A stretch of DNA of 64,000 nt from Paracoccaceae bacterium (GTDB taxonomy: Bacteria > Pseudomonadota > Alphaproteobacteria > Rhodobacterales > Rhodobacteraceae). How positions within the stretch are numbered: position 1 is the first letter of the stretch; each line of letters opens with the position of its first letter. Both the position numbers and the translations under genes were made by a program. Below are positions 1 through 11,211 of the stretch, one piece after another. Under the pieces are notes generated by a model. It did no database searches and was not told where the DNA came from. It saw only the letters and a list, made by a program, of their open reading frames with translations. The stretch covers positions 62,001-126,000 of the forward strand of contig JASBTX010000042.1 in assembly GCA_030148225.1 (NCBI GenBank), read 5' to 3'.

Positions 1-1
1 C

Positions 2-454
2 CGGGGCAAGATGCTGCGCGCATTTTATTACACCGCGTTGCTGGAAAATGACGAATATTCGCCGATCAGGCCGCTGGTTGACTGGCTGAATTACAACGGT
101 TTCAACATGGTGACCAAACCCGCCAAGGAATATACCGACAGCCAGGGCCGGCGTAAGGTCAAGGGCAATATGGATATCGAGCTGACGGTGGATGCGCTGG
201 AGCTTGCGCCACATGTCGATCATATTGTTCTGTTCTCCGGCGATGGTGATTTTCGTCCGATGATCGCGGCGATCCAGCGCAAGGGTGTTCGGGTATCGGT
301 GGTGTCGACCATCCGGTCGCAGCCGCCAATGATTTCGGATGAACTGCGCCGCCAGGCAGACAATTTCATTGAACTTGATGAATTGCGTGATGTGATCGGA
401 CGCCCGCCCCGCCCGGATCAGGGTGACGGTGGCGACTGGGAATCGGGTGACTGA
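2..454 (+). CDS. NYN domain (LabA/DUF88-type) protein, 5' end cut by window edge
   Basis: This is the C-terminal 150 codons of a NYN/PIN-like domain protein; the reading frame is open to the left edge, so the first ATG at position 11 is internal rather than the start. The segment SGDGDF followed by a hydrophobic helix matches the conserved acidic active-site strand of the LabA/DUF88 NYN family, and KGNMDIELTVDAL supplies the other conserved acidic residues. Members of this fold are putative metal-dependent RNases, but the cellular substrate is mostly unknown. The C-terminal tail is acidic and Gly-rich, probably disordered. In related bacteria an N-terminal part of about 35-40 residues carrying the first Asp would precede this fragment. 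The family assignment is firm; the function is an inference. Confidence 0.85.
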   Translation, partial: RGKMLRAFYYTALLENDEYSPIRPLVDWLNYNGFNMVTKPAKEYTDSQGRRKVKGNMDIELTVDALELAPHVDHIVLFSGDGDFRPMIAAIQRKGVRVSVVSTIRSQPPMISDELRRQADNFIELDELRDVIGRPPRPDQGDGGDWESGD

Positions 455-493
455 CGCTCGGTCACCTGATCGCGTCATGGCGAACAGGTCGTC

Positions 494-847
494 ATGACGC
501 GCGACGAGTTTAATGCGTTCTGCGCCGCCCTTCCGCAAACGACCCATGTGGTGCAATGGGGGAATGCCGATGTCTGGAAGGTTGGCGGCAAGGTCTTTGC
601 CGTGGGTGGCTGGGCCGATGGGCATGATGCCTTTACCTTCAAGGTATCAGAGATTGCCTTCGAGGTGCTGCAGGAATTGCCCGGCATCCGCCCCGCCCCT
701 TATCTGGCGTCTCGTGGCATGAAATGGCTGCAGAATTATCGCGACGACGGCCTGTCAGAGGAAGAGCTGCGCAATCACATCCGCTATTCCTACCAGATGA
801 TTGTTGACGGTCTGACCCGCAAGAAACGCGCGGAGTTGGGGCTGTGA
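494..847 (+). CDS. MmcQ/YjbR family protein
   Basis: A 117-residue single-domain protein of the MmcQ/YjbR (DUF419) family. It shows the family pattern of an N-terminal helix ([14 protein letters not shown]), a TxxxxWG...[10 protein letters not shown] strand pair, a central F-K segment, and a C-terminal [14 protein letters not shown] helix. The fold resembles a DNA-binding CyaY-like double wing, and members are usually annotated as possible DNA-binding proteins without a proven role. It lies 39 bases after the NYN gene and before ispH on the same strand, so it may be cotranscribed. Length is normal for the family. Nothing in the sequence shows a ligand or partner. Confidence 0.8.
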   Translation: MTRDEFNAFCAALPQTTHVVQWGNADVWKVGGKVFAVGGWADGHDAFTFKVSEIAFEVLQELPGIRPAPYLASRGMKWLQNYRDDGLSEEELRNHIRYSYQMIVDGLTRKKRAELGL

Positions 848-926
848 CGGCGTGTTCCCGGCTGGTAGACCTGCCGGGCAAAACCGGATAACCAGCGCTG
901 ACGCAATCGCGGATATGAGCAGGCCG

Positions 927-1877
927 ATGAACAAACCACCCCTGACGCTTTTTCTGGCGGCACCGCGCGGTTTTTGTGCCGGCGTGGATCGAGCGATCAA
1001 GATCGTTGAAATGGCGCTGGAGAAATGGGGTGCCCCCGTGTTCGTGCGCCACGAAATCGTGCACAATAAATTCGTGGTCGACAGCCTGCGGGCCAAGGGG
1101 GCTGTCTTTGTCGAAGAGCTGGACGAATGCCCAAACGACAGGCCGGTGATCTTTTCCGCCCATGGTGTGCCGAAATCCGTCCCTGCCGAGGCCGCGCGGC
1201 GCGACATGGTTTTTGTCGATGCGACCTGCCCGCTGGTCAGCAAAGTGCATATCGAGGCCGAGCGTCATCATGCACAGGGCATGCAGATGGTGATGATCGG
1301 CCATGACGGCCATCCCGAAACCATCGGTACGATGGGGCAATTGCCACCGGGTGAAGTGTTGCTTGTCGAATCCGTGGCTGATGTCGCCACGCTGGTGCCC
1401 CGCGACCCGGACAAGCTGGCCTATATCACGCAGACGACGCTGTCGGTTGATGACACGGCCGATATCGTCGCGGCGCTGGAGACGCGGTTTCCCGGTATTG
1501 TTGGGCCGCACAAGGAAGATATCTGTTACGCCACAACCAACCGTCAGAAAGCGGTCAAGCAGGTGGCACCCGAGATCGACGCGCTCCTGGTGATCGGTGC
1601 CCCGAATTCATCGAATTCACGCCGCCTGGTCGAGGTGGGCTCGCGTGCGGGTTGTGCCTATTCCCAATTGGTCCAGCGGGCAGCCGATATCGATTGGCGC
1701 GCGCTGGACGGTGTGCGCAGGATCGGGATTACCGCTGGCGCATCGGCACCCGAAGTTCTGATCGAAGAGGTGATCGCCGCGTTTCAGGCCCGTTTTGATA
1801 CGCAGATCGAGATCGTTGAAGCCGCCCTTGAAAATGTCGAATTCAAGGTGCCGCGCATCCTGCGGGAGGCGTCATGA
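927..1877 (+). CDS. ispH: 4-hydroxy-3-methylbut-2-enyl diphosphate reductase IspH
   Basis: Last enzyme of the methylerythritol phosphate pathway: reduces HMBPP to isopentenyl and dimethylallyl diphosphate using a [4Fe-4S] cluster in the cytoplasm. The three cluster cysteines are present at residues 17 (GFCAGVDRA), 101 (ATCPLVSK) and 200 (DICYATTN), and the substrate-binding HEIVHN, SAHGVP and GHDGHPE histidine motifs are intact. I chose the ATG at 927 because MNKPPLT fits the usual start and gives 316 residues, the normal size; an ATG at 915 and a GTG at 852 are possible upstream alternatives. Dxs and the prenyl synthase of the same pathway are encoded about 41 kb away in this window. Assignment is firm. 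Confidence 0.96.
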   Translation: MNKPPLTLFLAAPRGFCAGVDRAIKIVEMALEKWGAPVFVRHEIVHNKFVVDSLRAKGAVFVEELDECPNDRPVIFSAHGVPKSVPAEAARRDMVFVDATCPLVSKVHIEAERHHAQGMQMVMIGHDGHPETIGTMGQLPPGEVLLVESVADVATLVPRDPDKLAYITQTTLSVDDTADIVAALETRFPGIVGPHKEDICYATTNRQKAVKQVAPEIDALLVIGAPNSSNSRRLVEVGSRAGCAYSQLVQRAADIDWRALDGVRRIGITAGASAPEVLIEEVIAAFQARFDTQIEIVEAALENVEFKVPRILREAS

Positions 1878-1923
1878 TTGTCGCGTATTGCACGCGATGG
1901 CAGATATCGGGACGCTACCCGAG

Positions 1924-2509
1924 ATGACTGCCGATACCAAAACGCTGTCTGTCTATGACGCCGAGATTGATCGCTATGCCCGGATGGTGACCCGGTCAAA
2001 GCCTGATCAGGATCTGCTGAATTTCATGGGGCGGGTGGCACCGGGTGGACATATTCTGGATCTGGGATGCGGCCCGGGGAATTCCGCAGCTGCCATGGCC
2101 AAATCAGGTTTCCAGGTTTCTGCCACTGACGGTTCGGGTGAAATGGTGGCGCTGGCGCGGTCCCGATACAGGGTGGATGCACGCCAGGCGATGTTTGCCG
2201 ATCTGATTGAGGTCGGTGAATATGATGGTGTCTGGGCCAATTTCAGCCTGCTGCACGCGCCGAAATCTGATTTTCCGGGGCATCTTGCACAGGTGCACAG
2301 GGCGCTGAAACCCGGTGGAATATTGCATATCGGCATGAAGACCGGCACCGGAGAGCATCGCGACCGGATCGGTCGGTTCTATGCATTTTATACCATAGAT
2401 GAGTTGAAAGGCCTGCTGGATCAGGCGGGTTTCACCCCGGTATCCGAACGCATCGGCGAGGCGCTGGGCCTTGCCGGTGATGTCGAACCTTTTGTGGTGA
2501 TCAACGCCC

Positions 2510-2517
<8 letters not shown>
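1924..2517 (+). CDS. Class I SAM-dependent methyltransferase
   Basis: A 197-residue class I methyltransferase. The SAM-binding motif I is [15 protein letters not shown] around residue 42, followed by an acidic strand end ([15 protein letters not shown]) and the motif IV region ([14 protein letters not shown]), then a [13 protein letters not shown] post-motif typical of the UbiE/BioC-like group. The substrate cannot be read from the sequence. It sits between ispH and rnhA and overlaps rnhA by 8 bases, which implies translational coupling. I chose ATG 1924 (MTADTKTLS) because the sequence upstream of it does not look like methyltransferase; ATG 1897 is an alternative. In some relatives a thrB gene occupies this slot (from memory), so this is a locally variable position. 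Confidence 0.8.
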
Positions 2518-5063
<2,546 letters not shown>

Positions 5064-5253
5064 TCCGACAACGGACCCACCCATTTCGTGAACGGTTGTT
5101 GAACTGTTCGCCCGCCCTAAACGATCCGCCGAATTACCCCGGTATTGTCCGAACGCCACCGCATTCGTGCCAGATTTGAGCGCGATAAAACGCCTGTCCG
5201 ACGGGTGGGATGGACCTTGTGAGTATGAATAAGAGTAACGGTGAGAACGTGTA
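5064..5253 (+). promoter_or_regulatory. Intergenic region upstream of lysR with imperfect dyad
   Basis: This 190-base gap lies between the flavoenzyme and the LysR gene. It contains an imperfect inverted repeat at 5090-5109, arms GAACGGTT and AACTGTTC around GTTG with one mismatch, about 145 bases before the LysR start. That is a plausible regulator binding site but no promoter elements are convincing. The ribosome binding site of the LysR gene is weak (GTGAGAAC). Confidence 0.3.
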
Positions 5254-6156
5254 ATGGATAGACTCAAGGAAATGGAGGCCTTCGCAACGGTTGTCGATCA
5301 GGGAGGCTTTACCGATGCTGCCAAGAAAATGGGCATCTCGAAGTCTGCCGTATCAAAATATCTGTCATCGCTTGAGGCCCGTCTGGGTGCGCGTCTGCTG
5401 AACCGCACAACACGCCGCGTCAGCCCCACGGAAATCGGTCTGGTTTATTATGATCGCGCCCGGCGCGTGCTGAACGATGCGGGCGAGGCCGATAATCTTG
5501 TGGCGTCGATGCAATCAGCCCCAAGCGGTCCGCTAAGGGTCTCGGTTGCAACGGATTTCGGGGTGAACCACCTTTCGCCGATTATCGGTGATTTTCTGGC
5601 CGAATATCCCGATATCACTGTGAACATGGTGCTGAACAACCGCTTTGTCGAACTGATTTCCGAAGGGTTCGACATGGCCATCCGCATCGGAGAGCTGGAA
5701 GACAGCACCCTGCGCAGCCGCAAGATCGCCGAAACAACCAAACGCATGGTCGCATCGCCCAAGTATTTCAAGGAATACGGCATGCCCGAAAAGATCGACG
5801 ATCTGAACGAGCATATGCTGCTGCACTATTCAAACCAGTCCAATGGCAATGTATGGAAACTGACCGCGCCGTCGGGGGAAAAGCGTCATGTGCGCAGCGC
5901 CGGCTGGCTGACGGTCAATGATGGCCAGTCCCTGCTGAACGCGGCAATTTCGGGGCTGGGTATCGCCTATCTTCCATCATTTCTGTATCGCGAATCCCTC
6001 GAGGAAGGCCTGGTCGCCGAAGCGATGACCGATCAGCCCGCCGAACGTCTGGGGATTTATGCCGTTTATCCGCCGGGCCGGTTTACCCAGCCCAAGGTGC
6101 GGTCATTCATCGATTTTCTTGTCGCGCATTTCGCAGATCAGGATCAGCCGATCTGA
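5254..6156 (+). CDS. LysR family transcriptional regulator
   Basis: A 300-residue LysR-type regulator of normal length. The N-terminal winged helix-turn-helix is clear (AFATVVDQGGFTDAAKKMGISKSAVSKYLSSLE, with the typical LNRTTRRVSPTEIG wing), followed by a linker helix and the two-lobed periplasmic-binding-type effector domain from about residue 90 (GPLRVSVATDFGVNHL). The sequence resembles the CrgA/DsdC-like subgroup commonly annotated in proteobacteria, whose effectors vary. It lies 190 bases downstream of the FadH-like gene on the same strand and converges with the OmpA-like gene, so the flavoenzyme is the nearest candidate target. Effector unknown. Confidence 0.92.
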   Translation: MDRLKEMEAFATVVDQGGFTDAAKKMGISKSAVSKYLSSLEARLGARLLNRTTRRVSPTEIGLVYYDRARRVLNDAGEADNLVASMQSAPSGPLRVSVATDFGVNHLSPIIGDFLAEYPDITVNMVLNNRFVELISEGFDMAIRIGELEDSTLRSRKIAETTKRMVASPKYFKEYGMPEKIDDLNEHMLLHYSNQSNGNVWKLTAPSGEKRHVRSAGWLTVNDGQSLLNAAISGLGIAYLPSFLYRESLEEGLVAEAMTDQPAERLGIYAVYPPGRFTQPKVRSFIDFLVAHFADQDQPI

Positions 6157-6177
6157 TATCAATACCGCTTGGAGTGG

Positions 6178-7110
6178 TTACTGGGTCGAGGTCAGAATGG
6201 CCTCGACCCGTCTGTTTTCCGTGCGGCCTTCGGGCGTCAGGTTGGATGCGCGCGGGGCAAGGAACCCGACACCGTCCGATGAGACCTGAGATTTATCGAC
6301 GCCGTAGGTTTCGATCAGGCGCCGGGCAACGGATTTTGCGCGTTTTTTCGACAAGGAAACATTACCGCTCAGCGAACCTTCGGAATCGGTGTGGCCCACC
6401 AGCATGATTTTTCGCTCGGGATTGGCATTCAGGTATTCTGCAAGCTCTTTGAGCACGGCATATCCCTGATCGGCAAGCCTGGACGATCCGGTGGGAAAGG
6501 CAAGCCCGCGCAGCACGATCGAACCACTAAGCTCAAGCTCGGCTGCCAGATCGCCGGTGATCTGGTCCGGCGGCGCCTTGGACGACAGGACCGAGATCGG
6601 GCTAACCTGCTGGTTCCCACCGATTTCGGCAATCTGCACATAGGCGGTTTCGATGCTGCGGCTGATCAGCAGGCTGATATATTCCGGGCGTGTTTCACCG
6701 GCGCGCTGGGCCGAGATATAGCGGTAATCGCCAAGGTCCACATGCATGTCGGGCTCGGGCAGGACGCGGGTCTGAAACCGGAAATCGAACCCGCCGCATT
6801 CCACATCGCGGCATTCAAACAGGATATCGAACCCTTCGTCGACCAGCTGGTTCCTGAGCTGACCTGATAGTTCAGATGTCGTGGTGTCATAGGCATCGAT
6901 CCGGATGGCACGGCGCGTCAGGGCACCTTCGGCCCAGATCGTGAGCAGATCATCATCCTTCCACGGACCAATAGCCAGTTGCATGCTGGTGAAATCAGCG
7001 GTTTCCGTGGCCGTCACGGTAGCGGCCTCGGGCAATTTCAGCTCGACCGCCAGGGCGGCGTGGCCGTTGACAACCAGCAGACCGGCGATGATCGCACAGC
7101 CTGCCCTCAT
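6178..7110 (-). CDS. OmpA family outer-membrane/periplasmic protein
   Basis: A 310-residue exported protein. It begins with a signal peptide (MRAGCAIIAGLLVVNGHAALA) and ends with an OmpA-like peptidoglycan-binding domain: LAFPTGSSRL, then IMLVGHTDSEGS, then a basic helix and SDGVGFLAPRASNLTPEGRTENRRVEAI. The central part, about residues 25-200, resembles no domain I recognise; it contains Asp/Cys-rich FECRDVECGGFDFRF. A role in anchoring the envelope to peptidoglycan is inferred from the C-terminal domain. It starts inside the stop of the AhpD-like gene (4-base ATGA overlap), so it is translated with the chain running down from 9149. Confidence 0.9.
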   Translation of the reverse strand: MRAGCAIIAGLLVVNGHAALAVELKLPEAATVTATETADFTSMQLAIGPWKDDDLLTIWAEGALTRRAIRIDAYDTTTSELSGQLRNQLVDEGFDILFECRDVECGGFDFRFQTRVLPEPDMHVDLGDYRYISAQRAGETRPEYISLLISRSIETAYVQIAEIGGNQQVSPISVLSSKAPPDQITGDLAAELELSGSIVLRGLAFPTGSSRLADQGYAVLKELAEYLNANPERKIMLVGHTDSEGSLSGNVSLSKKRAKSVARRLIETYGVDKSQVSSDGVGFLAPRASNLTPEGRTENRRVEAILTSTQ

Positions 7111-7673
7111 CTGGCCTGCCCGTGATATTCGTCATTGGGGCGCATATCGACCGCCGATGCCATGCGGTTGGTCATGTTGAAAAATCCGGCAACCGCTGCG
7201 ATGTCCCAGATGTCGCGGTCGGAAAAACCCACATCGCGCAGCGCCTGGCGGTCCGGCTCTTCGATGCGGGCACTTCCCTCGGTCATCATGACGGCGAAAT
7301 CCAGCATGGCGCGCTGTCGCGGTTCCAGACTGGCAGTGCGGTAATTCATAACCAGCTGTTCACCCAGAATAGGATCGCCCGACAGTTGACGCACCGCGGC
7401 ACCATGGGCGACAAGGCAATAAAAACAACGATTTACCGAAGAAACGGCCACTGCGATCATCTCGCGCTCCAGCTTGGTCAGGCCGCTGTCGCCCAGCATG
7501 AGATCGTTGTACAGCGCCGTGAAACTATTCAGCTTGTCGATATCAAACGCATAGGAACGCAGCACATTGGGCACCATGCCCAGCTTGTCGATACAGATAT
7601 CGAAATATTTCTGCGTTTCGGCAGGCAGGGGATCAATCTGATCCAGCGCAAGCGCGGTTGGTCTGTCGTTCAT
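7107..7673 (-). CDS. Peroxidase-related/carboxymuconolactone decarboxylase-like (AhpD-type) protein
   Basis: A 188-residue alpha-helical AhpD-fold protein. The redox motif is intact: LEREMIAVAVSSVNRCFYCLVAHGAA, i.e. a Glu followed by CxxC and the downstream His found in AhpD-like alkylhydroperoxidases. The C-terminal half matches the uncharacterised peroxidase-related enzyme group (SDRDIWDIAAVAGFFNMTNRMAS). The reading frame is open back to 7769, but the ATG at 7673 (MNDRPTAL) precedes the first conserved residues and leaves a 10-base gap to the GNAT stop, so it is preferred. It may protect against organic peroxides; the substrate is unknown. Confidence 0.88.
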   Translation of the reverse strand: MNDRPTALALDQIDPLPAETQKYFDICIDKLGMVPNVLRSYAFDIDKLNSFTALYNDLMLGDSGLTKLEREMIAVAVSSVNRCFYCLVAHGAAVRQLSGDPILGEQLVMNYRTASLEPRQRAMLDFAVMMTEGSARIEEPDRQALRDVGFSDRDIWDIAAVAGFFNMTNRMASAVDMRPNDEYHGQAR

Positions 7674-7683
7674 GCGGTTCTGT

Positions 7684-8424
7684 CTAGCGGTCGTTGCTGC
7701 GTGAGTCCGGAGCGATCCTATAGTGGTATTGGCCGATCTCCAACATCCCCAAGGACCGGTAAAGGGCATTGGAAGGCAGGTTTTCGCCGGTTGTCAGAAG
7801 GCTGAGCCATGTTCCGCCCTGTTCAATCGTCCAGTTCGCGGCATGGCAGAGCAGGTTTCGCGCCACGCCCTGCCGCCGGAACCGCGCCAGCGTCTCGATG
7901 GCATGTATCATGGCGACATCACCATCCAGTGCGACAAAGGCGGTGCCGGCGGGGCGGTCCCTCACCCGACCAAGCAGACATGTCCGGGGGGCCACTGCCC
8001 GCTCCATCACGGCGATCCGGGCCGGTCCGATACCACCCTCGGCCCAGATCTCGCGGCATATTTCCAGCGCGGGCCAGTTACGAATACCGCTGAGCGGCGG
8101 TAATGCACCACCGAGCGCCTTTGCTTGGATGACATAAATGAGGGTGCGGTCGATCACCTCGTATCCGCGCGCGGCAAGAGCGCTGTCCAGATCATCATTG
8201 CCATCGCGAATCATGAAAAGGGGGCGCTGGCCACGCTGCTGCATCTCGTGCTCGGCCAGATCGATATCGGCCCCGGTGACCGGCACGGGCGTGGTTGCCG
8301 CGCTCACGCGCTTGCCTCCGCCCAGTCCTGTTCTGATCGCCCACGGGCCGGCCACGTCGGTCAGCGCGGCAGGCCATGTCGCCTCGGTAACGGCAAGAAG
8401 ACGTGCTGCATCAGGCCGGTTCAT
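7684..8424 (-). CDS. GNAT family N-acetyltransferase
   Basis: A 246-residue protein whose C-terminal half is a GNAT acetyltransferase domain: AMIHAIETLARFRRQGVARNLL is the acetyl-CoA binding motif A (RxxGxA), followed by NLPSNALYRSLGM, the usual motif B. The N-terminal about 100 residues are less conserved and may be a degenerate first GNAT half. Substrate unknown. It overlaps the CinA-type gene by 4 bases (ATGA), so the two are translationally coupled. Such pairs with a molybdopterin-binding-fold protein are common in Rhodobacteraceae as far as I recall. Confidence 0.87.
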   Translation of the reverse strand: MNRPDAARLLAVTEATWPAALTDVAGPWAIRTGLGGGKRVSAATTPVPVTGADIDLAEHEMQQRGQRPLFMIRDGNDDLDSALAARGYEVIDRTLIYVIQAKALGGALPPLSGIRNWPALEICREIWAEGGIGPARIAVMERAVAPRTCLLGRVRDRPAGTAFVALDGDVAMIHAIETLARFRRQGVARNLLCHAANWTIEQGGTWLSLLTTGENLPSNALYRSLGMLEIGQYHYRIAPDSRSNDR

Positions 8425-9149
8425 GACATCTTTGCGATTTGTTCTTCCAGACGGGCAGCGGCGCGTTCGATCTGATCGGGATCGGTACCGCGAATGACAA
8501 TGTTGGTTCCGTGAACACCGTCGTTCTGAAACGGGTATGAGCCCATCGAAAGATCGTCGAAATCTGATGCCAGTGCGCCCAGTATTGCGGCGATATCGCC
8601 CTCTCCGCGCTCGATCCTGAGCGTCCGCGAAATCAGTGGCTGACCACCCGTCAGGCCCGGTAAAACCGAGGCAACCATCGCGGCGAATATCGCGGGCACG
8701 CCAGCCATGACATGCACGTTGCCAAGGCTAAAGCCGGGCGCGGCGGATATCGGATTGTCGATCAGCAACGCACCCTCGGGTATCCGCGCCATGCGCAGCC
8801 GCGCCGCGTTCAGTTCGCGCCCGGATGCCGCGTAGTGTTGCGCCAGAATCTCGCGGGCATCGGCGCGGATATCAATTGGGGTGTCAAAGGCAAGGGCCAC
8901 GGCATCCGCTGTCATGTCGTCATGGGTGGGGCCGATCCCGCCCGATGTAAAGACGTGATCATATTGCGACGAGAGCGTCCTGACCGTTTCGGCGATCCGT
9001 TCCGGCGCATCGCCGATCACCCGTACTTCGCACAGGTCAATCCCGTGCTCGGTCAGCCTGCCGGCCAGATGATACATGTTGGCATCGCGGGTACGGCCCG
9101 ACAATATTTCATCGCCGATCACCAGCATGGCGGCTGAGGGGTTGGGCAT
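8421..9149 (-). CDS. CinA N-terminal-type, molybdopterin-binding (MoCF) domain protein
   Basis: A 242-residue protein with the MoaB/Mog-like MoCF fold of the CinA family: MLVIGDEILSGRTRDANMYHLAGRL at the start and FTSGGIGPTHDDMTADAVA as the central phosphate-binding signature. It corresponds to the N-terminal domain only; full CinA proteins of about 400 residues also carry a C-terminal nicotinamide-nucleotide amidase domain (PncC), absent here. Possible activities by homology are ADP-ribose pyrophosphatase or pterin binding. It heads the reverse-strand chain running to OmpA. Confidence 0.88.
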   Translation of the reverse strand: MPNPSAAMLVIGDEILSGRTRDANMYHLAGRLTEHGIDLCEVRVIGDAPERIAETVRTLSSQYDHVFTSGGIGPTHDDMTADAVALAFDTPIDIRADAREILAQHYAASGRELNAARLRMARIPEGALLIDNPISAAPGFSLGNVHVMAGVPAIFAAMVASVLPGLTGGQPLISRTLRIERGEGDIAAILGALASDFDDLSMGSYPFQNDGVHGTNIVIRGTDPDQIERAAARLEEQIAKMS

Positions 9150-9331
9150 TGATGGCTCTCCTGCCTTTTGAGTGGATATATGGCCTTGGGGCCGGGCTGG
9201 CCAGATGCCCCGAGTTCCGCATGCGATTTATGAAATCTTTAATGAGATCGATGTGCCTGTCCCCGTGAACTGGCGGCTTTGTTAAGTCTATGTTCAGGGT
9301 CGGCGGCCACTAGTCAGACGGAAATTCGTCT
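9150..9331 (+). promoter_or_regulatory. Divergent promoter region before the polysaccharide operon
   Basis: This 182-base gap separates the leftward CinA-type gene from the rightward polysaccharide genes. No convincing sigma-70 pair stands out. Immediately before the ATG at 9332 lies an inverted repeat with arms AGACG (9316-9320) and CGTCT (9327-9331), and no Shine-Dalgarno sequence is visible for that ATG. Confidence 0.35.
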
Positions 9332-10336
9332 ATGGGGGGCGACGTGACCGCACGATATGTGATCATCATACCGGCGCTGAATGAGCGCTGGTCAATTCCG
9401 GGGGTGCTGGCCGATATCCGCCGCGATGCGCCTGATGCCCCCGTCTGGGTCGTCGATGGTGGCAGCACCGATGGCACGCCCGAATATGTTGAGACCCTGA
9501 TACAGGATGATCCGGCGCTGGCGCTGCTTCGAAACCCCGAGGGCCATCAGTCATTTGCCGTGAACATGGCCGCGCGTCTGGCAGACAGCCGGGGGATCGG
9601 GTTGCTATTCAGGCTCGACGCCCATGCCCGCTATCCCGAGGGGTATATTCAGGGGCTGTTGCGATGCATGGCCGATCAGGATGCCGACAGTGTCGTGGTT
9701 CCGCTGATTGCCACCGGGTCGGGCGGTTGGCGCGGCGCAAACGCGGCTCTGCAGAAGAGCTGGCTTGGACATGGCGGTGCCGCCCACCGTCGGGCATCGT
9801 GTCGCGGCTGGGTCGCGCACGGGCATCATGCCCTGTTCCGCACAAGTCGATTTCTGGAACTTGGCGGCTATGACACCCGGCTTGCGGCCAACGAAGACGC
9901 CGAATTTGACACGCGCCTTTTGCGGGCAGGCGGACGCATATTTCTGGAAAACCGCTGGCCCGTTCAATATGCACCCCGCGCCGGTCTGTGGGCGGTTGCA
10001 CGCCAGATGTTTCGTAACGGTGTCGGTCGGGCGCAGAATATGCGCAAACACCGGAGCCTGCCGAAACTGCGCCAGTTGCTGCCTGTCCTGACAATGCTGA
10101 CAACGGTCTCTTCGTTGATTTTGGCTCCGGTTTTACCTGCGATGGCGCTGCCGGGCCTGACCTATGCCGGGCTGGTGGCGCTGATATCGGTGATTGCGGC
10201 AGTCAGGCACGGGGCCAACCCGATCCGGATATTCCTGCTGGCGCTCACAACGCACTTTGCTTTTGGGGCCGGGCTGCTTTGGGAAATGCGGCCCGGATCG
10301 GTTCCGGTCTTTCCGACCCGGCGGGCAGAGATCTGA
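9332..10336 (+). CDS. Family 2 glycosyltransferase, ExoA-like
   Basis: A 334-residue GT-A fold glycosyltransferase that should add a sugar to a lipid-linked oligosaccharide on the cytoplasmic face of the inner membrane. It shows VIIIPALNE at the N terminus, VVDGGSTDGT, a RLDAHARYPEGYI segment matching the metal-binding region of ExoA, and AANEDAEFDTRL as the acceptor-site acidic motif. Two or three hydrophobic helices follow near residues 250-315. Length matches Sinorhizobium ExoA (about 330). ATG 9332 has no clear ribosome binding site; GTG 9344 with a G run before it would give MTARYVIIIP and is a serious alternative. First gene of a tightly overlapping five-gene operon. Confidence 0.88.
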   Translation: MGGDVTARYVIIIPALNERWSIPGVLADIRRDAPDAPVWVVDGGSTDGTPEYVETLIQDDPALALLRNPEGHQSFAVNMAARLADSRGIGLLFRLDAHARYPEGYIQGLLRCMADQDADSVVVPLIATGSGGWRGANAALQKSWLGHGGAAHRRASCRGWVAHGHHALFRTSRFLELGGYDTRLAANEDAEFDTRLLRAGGRIFLENRWPVQYAPRAGLWAVARQMFRNGVGRAQNMRKHRSLPKLRQLLPVLTMLTTVSSLILAPVLPAMALPGLTYAGLVALISVIAAVRHGANPIRIFLLALTTHFAFGAGLLWEMRPGSVPVFPTRRAEI

Positions 10337-11211
10337 TGGCGGGACCGAACCTCTTTCTGCTGGCGGCCCCCCGAACGGGATCCACGCAGCTTGCCCGTTG
10401 GCTGGACAGTCATCCGGCCATTGCGATGCCCCCGGTCAAAGAGCCCAATCATTTCGCTGCGCATGATTTTCCGGAAGATTACGTCAGGCGCGCGCATCTG
10501 AACGATGTCGATCCGGCGCGCTATGTCGCCCGGGTGCACCGCAGGCCAGCGCAATTTGCCGTTTTCCGTACCCGGCAGGATTACGAGGCGCTCTATCAAC
10601 CGCTTGGCACCGCATGGCGGCTGGATGCCTCGACCAGCTATCTGCCCTGCAAATTGGCACCAGAACTGATCCGTGACTATTGCGCGACGTCGCGCATCAT
10701 CACGCTGACGCGCGACCCGTTTGCGCGGGCGCTGTCGCATTATCGGCTGGCCCGCCGGACCGGGCGTGCAACCGGTTCGCTGCGGCGCGAACTGGATACG
10801 GAACTGCATGACCGGATGCCCGAAGGGGCGAAGTATCTGATCCGTCCCTCGGCGCAGGCAGAGGCTTGTGCCCGAGTTGATGCGGTATTTCCATCGGGAC
10901 AGGTCCTGCATCTGACCTTTGAGGAACTGTCTGTCGATGCGGGCAGGGTGCTGGAACGGATCGCCGGGTTTCTGCGTATCGACCCCGGGGGGTTCGACAT
11001 GGCGATCACCGCCCGGAACGAGAGTCTGACGCCCCGCCTGCCCGCGCTGAACCGTTTCCTCTATTCAACCGGGCTCAAGACGATGTTGCGCCGCTGGTGT
11101 CCCATGCGCCTGAAATCAACCATCCGCGACTGGTACTTTACCCCCTGCCCGCCCGGCGATGTCAGCCCGGCCGAAATCCGGGCGCTGCAGAGGGCGCTGG
11201 GCACAGAATGA
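10336..11211 (+). CDS. Sulfotransferase in polysaccharide operon
   Basis: A 291-residue PAPS-dependent sulfotransferase-fold protein. The 5'-phosphosulfate loop is LAAPRTGSTQLARWL at about residues 8-22 and the 3'-phosphate-binding segment is TLTRDPFARALSHYRLA near residue 120. The C-terminal part (VLHLTFEELSVD...ERIAGFLRI) is typical of bacterial carbohydrate sulfotransferases. It starts on the stop of the ExoA-like gene (TGATG) and its end overlaps the next glycosyltransferase by 4 bases. The context says the acceptor is probably the polysaccharide made by this locus; that is an inference. Lipid or small-molecule acceptors cannot be excluded. Confidence 0.85.
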   Translation: MAGPNLFLLAAPRTGSTQLARWLDSHPAIAMPPVKEPNHFAAHDFPEDYVRRAHLNDVDPARYVARVHRRPAQFAVFRTRQDYEALYQPLGTAWRLDASTSYLPCKLAPELIRDYCATSRIITLTRDPFARALSHYRLARRTGRATGSLRRELDTELHDRMPEGAKYLIRPSAQAEACARVDAVFPSGQVLHLTFEELSVDAGRVLERIAGFLRIDPGGFDMAITARNESLTPRLPALNRFLYSTGLKTMLRRWCPMRLKSTIRDWYFTPCPPGDVSPAEIRALQRALGTE

